Source: Promethearchaeota archaeon (GTDB lineage: Archaea > Asgardarchaeota > Lokiarchaeia > Sigynarchaeales > SOKP01). From it: 8,722 bases of DNA. The notes under the pieces were generated by a model that saw only the letters and a program-made list of their open reading frames with translations, did not search any database and was not told the origin of the DNA. Below are positions 6,313 to 8,722 of this stretch, in pieces; position 1 is the first letter of the stretch, and each line of letters starts with the position of its first letter. A program made the translations under genes and the position numbers. Where the stretch lies: NCBI GenBank assembly GCA_019057735.1, contig JAHLWV010000089.1, forward strand, positions 1 through 8,722, written 5' to 3'.

Positions 6313-8541
6313 ATGCTAAAAGTTGAGATTAATAATGGTGCAATTTACTTAAAAGGGAAGCCCCTCTATATTTCTAGCGCGGATTATCCTTATTATCGAG
6401 ATGATACTACCAATTGGGATGACAGATTAAAAAAATTAAAGGAATGTGGGATAAACGTAATTACTTGTTACTTTCCCTGGCGTCATCACGAACAACAAAT
6501 TAATGGTAAGCGATTTTATGATTTTACTGGTAAAACTCAAAAGAATAGAGATGTAATAAAATTCTTGAAACTTTGTTATAAAAATGGCTTGCTGGTAATT
6601 GCAAAACCTGGACCATTTATTCATGCTGAGACTAATTATGGTGGTCTTCCTGACTTTATATGCCCAATTAAGAACCCAAAGATTGAAGCTATGTTGAATC
6701 ATAAATACGAGCAGGTTCTTTGGATGGGAAGTGAATATGCCAAGAGCGGAAGAAGGCCTGATCTTTGGCCCTTACCAGCCCCTTTAAATCAAAATTTTCT
6801 TCAAGAAGTAAAAAGTTGGTATAGGGTGATTCAAGAAGAAGTAGTTAAACCATTAAGCTATCCGGATGGGCCTATCTTTTTAGTGCAAATAGCCAATGAA
6901 GGTATATATTCGAATATACAAAGAGCCCCCTGGGATTATGACTATAGTCAATCTAGTTTAAAATACTTTCGTGAATGTCTTAAGGAAGATTATAAAAGTT
7001 TATCTAAATATAACAGGTTTCACGGAGCAAACTACTCCTCTTGGAATGAAATAGAACCAGTGGGAGAATGGAAAAACCCTAATAAAGCAGAAGATTTATT
7101 AGCCTATATGGATTGGTCTGCTTATCAATGGAGATATATGAGGAGAATATATCAACTCTATAGTTCTTTTCTTTCTGTAGGGCTTCCGTATATTATCAAT
7201 GTAAATCCTCCTCTTTCTGAACCATTTGGCATTGATGCTTGGCTTTGCAGGGTGAACCCAGATGAGTGGCCTAATATTTATTATGGATTTACAAATTGGA
7301 TTGGCGTGCCTTCTGAGGAGAAGTCAGTGATGGAGCGTTATCTTATTATGGTCAAAAGGAAAAGAGGTATGAATTTAGAGGAAAACTGGGGATTAACTGA
7401 TCCTTATGGAGAACCTTATCAATTTGCTGTTGTTTGCTTTTTTCAGACTCTTTTAGCTATTGCTGGAGGAGCTACTGGTTATAATATCTATACCGGTGTA
7501 GGTACGTCACTGCGGGATGATAAGTTAGATAAGTTTCAAAAAAAACCATACCCAAGTAATGCTCCAATAAGTGATTCAGGAGAAGTTACTCCTAAGGCTA
7601 AGACAGTATCGCTGCTGAATAAATTTTTTAAAAAATATGGACGTGAATTTTTAGAAACTGAACCAGACATTAATGTAGGGTGGGGGCTATATTTGCCGTA
7701 TGCTTATATCAGTGTTTGGGCCACAAGTAAGGGTGGCGATATTTCTAATAAATTTAGTATTCCTAAATGTGGGGCATCTTTAAATAAATTGCAACACCAG
7801 CTGCTTTCCTCTAATGTTGATTATGGGTTAGTGAATCTTCAAACTTCCTCATCTGATATATTAAAGAAGTACAAAATTATTATTTTTCACGGTGGATTTT
7901 TTATGGATAAAGAAACTCAAATGAAATTGTGTGACTATGTAGAGGGTGAAGGCAAATTAATTCTAATTGGAGAAATTCCAAGATTAGATGAAAAATTTCA
8001 AAGATGTGAGGTTTTAAAATCTAAAGAAAAAGATATTTCGGTTATATCAGAGAAATTATTAGACCAGAGTGACTTTGTAGAATATTTAATAAAATATGGA
8101 TTAAAGAAGATTTTAGTTAAAAATGATTTGAATAAAGTGTGGTTATATAAACATCCCACGTTAGATATTCAATATCTTTATGTTTTGGCTGGGGGTGGCG
8201 AGACAGAATTAATTGATTTTGTCTATGAAACGCATGTTGGTACGAAAAACGTAAAAATGCGAATTCCAACTGGTTCTGGAGCAATACTTCGGGTTGAGAA
8301 AGGAACAATATCTGCTCTGCTTGTAAAATGTATTAATGAATATAAGAAAATTAGTGTTGTTCCTTTTTGTCAGGTCAATGAAAGTAAAATCTATACAGAT
8401 GTACCTTGTGATATTCTTACAATGAATATAAACTCATCTCCTATAATAAAAATAATAAATTCTGAAAAAGAGATAGTTAGTTTTTTTATTTCTAATAACA
8501 ATAAGGTTAAAAAAATTAAGATAAAAACCCCTATTTATTAA
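6313..8541 (+). CDS. Second GH35-type glycoside hydrolase, divergent paralogue
   Basis: Predicted cytoplasmic clan GH-A exo-glycosidase of 742 residues without a signal peptide. The order of motifs follows the upstream enzyme: SSADYPYYR and ITCYFPWRHHE near the N-terminus, then AKPGPFIHAETNYGGLPD at 97-114. QIANEG carries the predicted acid/base Glu196 (Asn195 before it), and NLEENWG carries the predicted nucleophile Glu356, or less likely Glu357. The middle domain (about 455-565) is GATase-like: VGWGLYLPYAYISVW, then KYKIIIFHGGFFMDKETQ, then a GKLILIGEIPRLD strand. A beta-rich C-terminal portion completes it. A barrel insert containing WPNIYYGFTNWIGVP is absent from the first enzyme in this form. 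The overall plan matches archaeal GlmA exo-beta-D-glucosaminidases (GH35 catalytic site, GH42-like fold) as well as GH35 beta-galactosidases. The residues around both catalytic glutamates differ from the first enzyme, suggesting a different sugar or linkage. It probably shares a transcript with the first enzyme. Confidence 0.85.
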   Translation: MLKVEINNGAIYLKGKPLYISSADYPYYRDDTTNWDDRLKKLKECGINVITCYFPWRHHEQQINGKRFYDFTGKTQKNRDVIKFLKLCYKNGLLVIAKPGPFIHAETNYGGLPDFICPIKNPKIEAMLNHKYEQVLWMGSEYAKSGRRPDLWPLPAPLNQNFLQEVKSWYRVIQEEVVKPLSYPDGPIFLVQIANEGIYSNIQRAPWDYDYSQSSLKYFRECLKEDYKSLSKYNRFHGANYSSWNEIEPVGEWKNPNKAEDLLAYMDWSAYQWRYMRRIYQLYSSFLSVGLPYIINVNPPLSEPFGIDAWLCRVNPDEWPNIYYGFTNWIGVPSEEKSVMERYLIMVKRKRGMNLEENWGLTDPYGEPYQFAVVCFFQTLLAIAGGATGYNIYTGVGTSLRDDKLDKFQKKPYPSNAPISDSGEVTPKAKTVSLLNKFFKKYGREFLETEPDINVGWGLYLPYAYISVWATSKGGDISNKFSIPKCGASLNKLQHQLLSSNVDYGLVNLQTSSSDILKKYKIIIFHGGFFMDKETQMKLCDYVEGEGKLILIGEIPRLDEKFQRCEVLKSKEKDISVISEKLLDQSDFVEYLIKYGLKKILVKNDLNKVWLYKHPTLDIQYLYVLAGGGETELIDFVYETHVGTKNVKMRIPTGSGAILRVEKGTISALLVKCINEYKKISVVPFCQVNESKIYTDVPCDILTMNINSSPIIKIINSEKEIVSFFISNNNKVKKIKIKTPIY

Positions 8542-8566
8542 CTTGGAAACATTCTGTTGCTATTTA

Positions 8567-8596
8567 ATTTCCTTACAATTCTAATTTTAAGGAAAT
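8567..8596 (+). terminator. Weak terminator-like hairpin after the second glycosidase gene
   Basis: ATTTCCTTA (8567-8575) and TAAGGAAAT (8588-8596) are perfect reverse complements forming a 9-bp stem with a 12-base loop, 25 bases after the stop codon. The T-run (8611-8616, continuing as TATTTTCTTTT) begins 14 bases beyond the stem, too far for a standard intrinsic terminator. Partial termination or 3'-end protection is plausible. Confidence 0.4.
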
Positions 8597-8660
8597 GGGA
8601 TTAAAATAAGTTTTTTATTTTCTTTTAAAGTATTTGAGTTTCAATGTAATACAAAAAGTT

Positions 8661-8722
8661 ATGCTTATTGACCTATCCGGGGAACCATACAATAACATAG
8701 GCAAAACTTCTTTATTGAGGTT
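8661..8722 (+). CDS. Possible first codons of a further gene (cut by window end)
   Basis: From ATG 8661 a frame stays open to the window edge for 20 codons, beginning MLIDLSGEPYNNIGKT. It is richer in G+C than the flanking DNA and reads like a soluble protein start. Against it, there is no Shine-Dalgarno sequence before the ATG, while most genes here have one. The same frame is also open upstream from 8610, with a TTG at 8634. The opposite strand is open as well, from the window edge back to a stop at 8615-8617. The product is not recognised. The opening IDLSGE loosely recalls the start of some family 2 glycosidases, but that is not sufficient for a call. Confidence 0.3.
   Translation, partial: MLIDLSGEPYNNIGKTSLLR

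Noticed and set aside
8661..8702. Resemblance of CCGGGGAACC to part of the ydaO/c-di-AMP riboswitch
   Set aside because: The other conserved segments of that riboswitch are absent in the visible sequence, and the stretch may be coding.

Overview
The window is a piece of an AT-rich bacterial chromosome (by eye roughly one third G+C) carrying a single same-strand sugar-utilisation locus. The layout fits a saccharolytic anaerobe: strong AAGGAGG-type ribosome binding sites, a TTG start codon, and a sugar-binding protein with a Sec signal peptide but no lipobox cysteine. The missing lipobox argues for a cell with an outer membrane or toga (Thermotogota, Atribacterota, Dictyoglomota or Halanaerobiales are candidates) rather than an ordinary Gram-positive Firmicute. 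The taxon cannot be fixed from this sequence alone.

From left to right: (1) the 3' end of a ROK-family gene (window start to 460), probably a NagC/XylR-type sugar-responsive repressor. (2) A 387-base non-coding leader (461-847) with a duplicated Shine-Dalgarno-like block, a candidate promoter and a possible folded element closed by an 8-bp perfect stem. (3) A family-1 extracellular sugar-binding protein (848-2113). (4) A strong 16-bp-stem hairpin (2150-2186). (5) Two CUT1-type ABC permeases (2278-3156 and 3153-3971) that overlap by 4 bases. (6) Two divergent paralogous glycoside hydrolases of the GH35 type (4122-6182 and 6313-8541), each with a GH-A barrel, a GATase-like middle domain and a C-terminal domain. 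This architecture resembles the archaeal exo-beta-D-glucosaminidases and GH42 enzymes. (7) A 181-base tail with a weak hairpin and perhaps the first codons of another gene.

Inferred pathway: the binding protein captures an oligosaccharide outside the membrane, the two permeases import it using an ATPase encoded elsewhere (none is present here), and the two signal-less GH35-like enzymes remove sugars from it in the cytoplasm. The ROK protein is the likely regulator. The sugar is not determined by the sequence; beta-galactosides, glucosamine-containing oligosaccharides or a mixed oligosaccharide needing two exo-enzymes are all possible. No mobile element, CRISPR array, tRNA or rRNA was seen.
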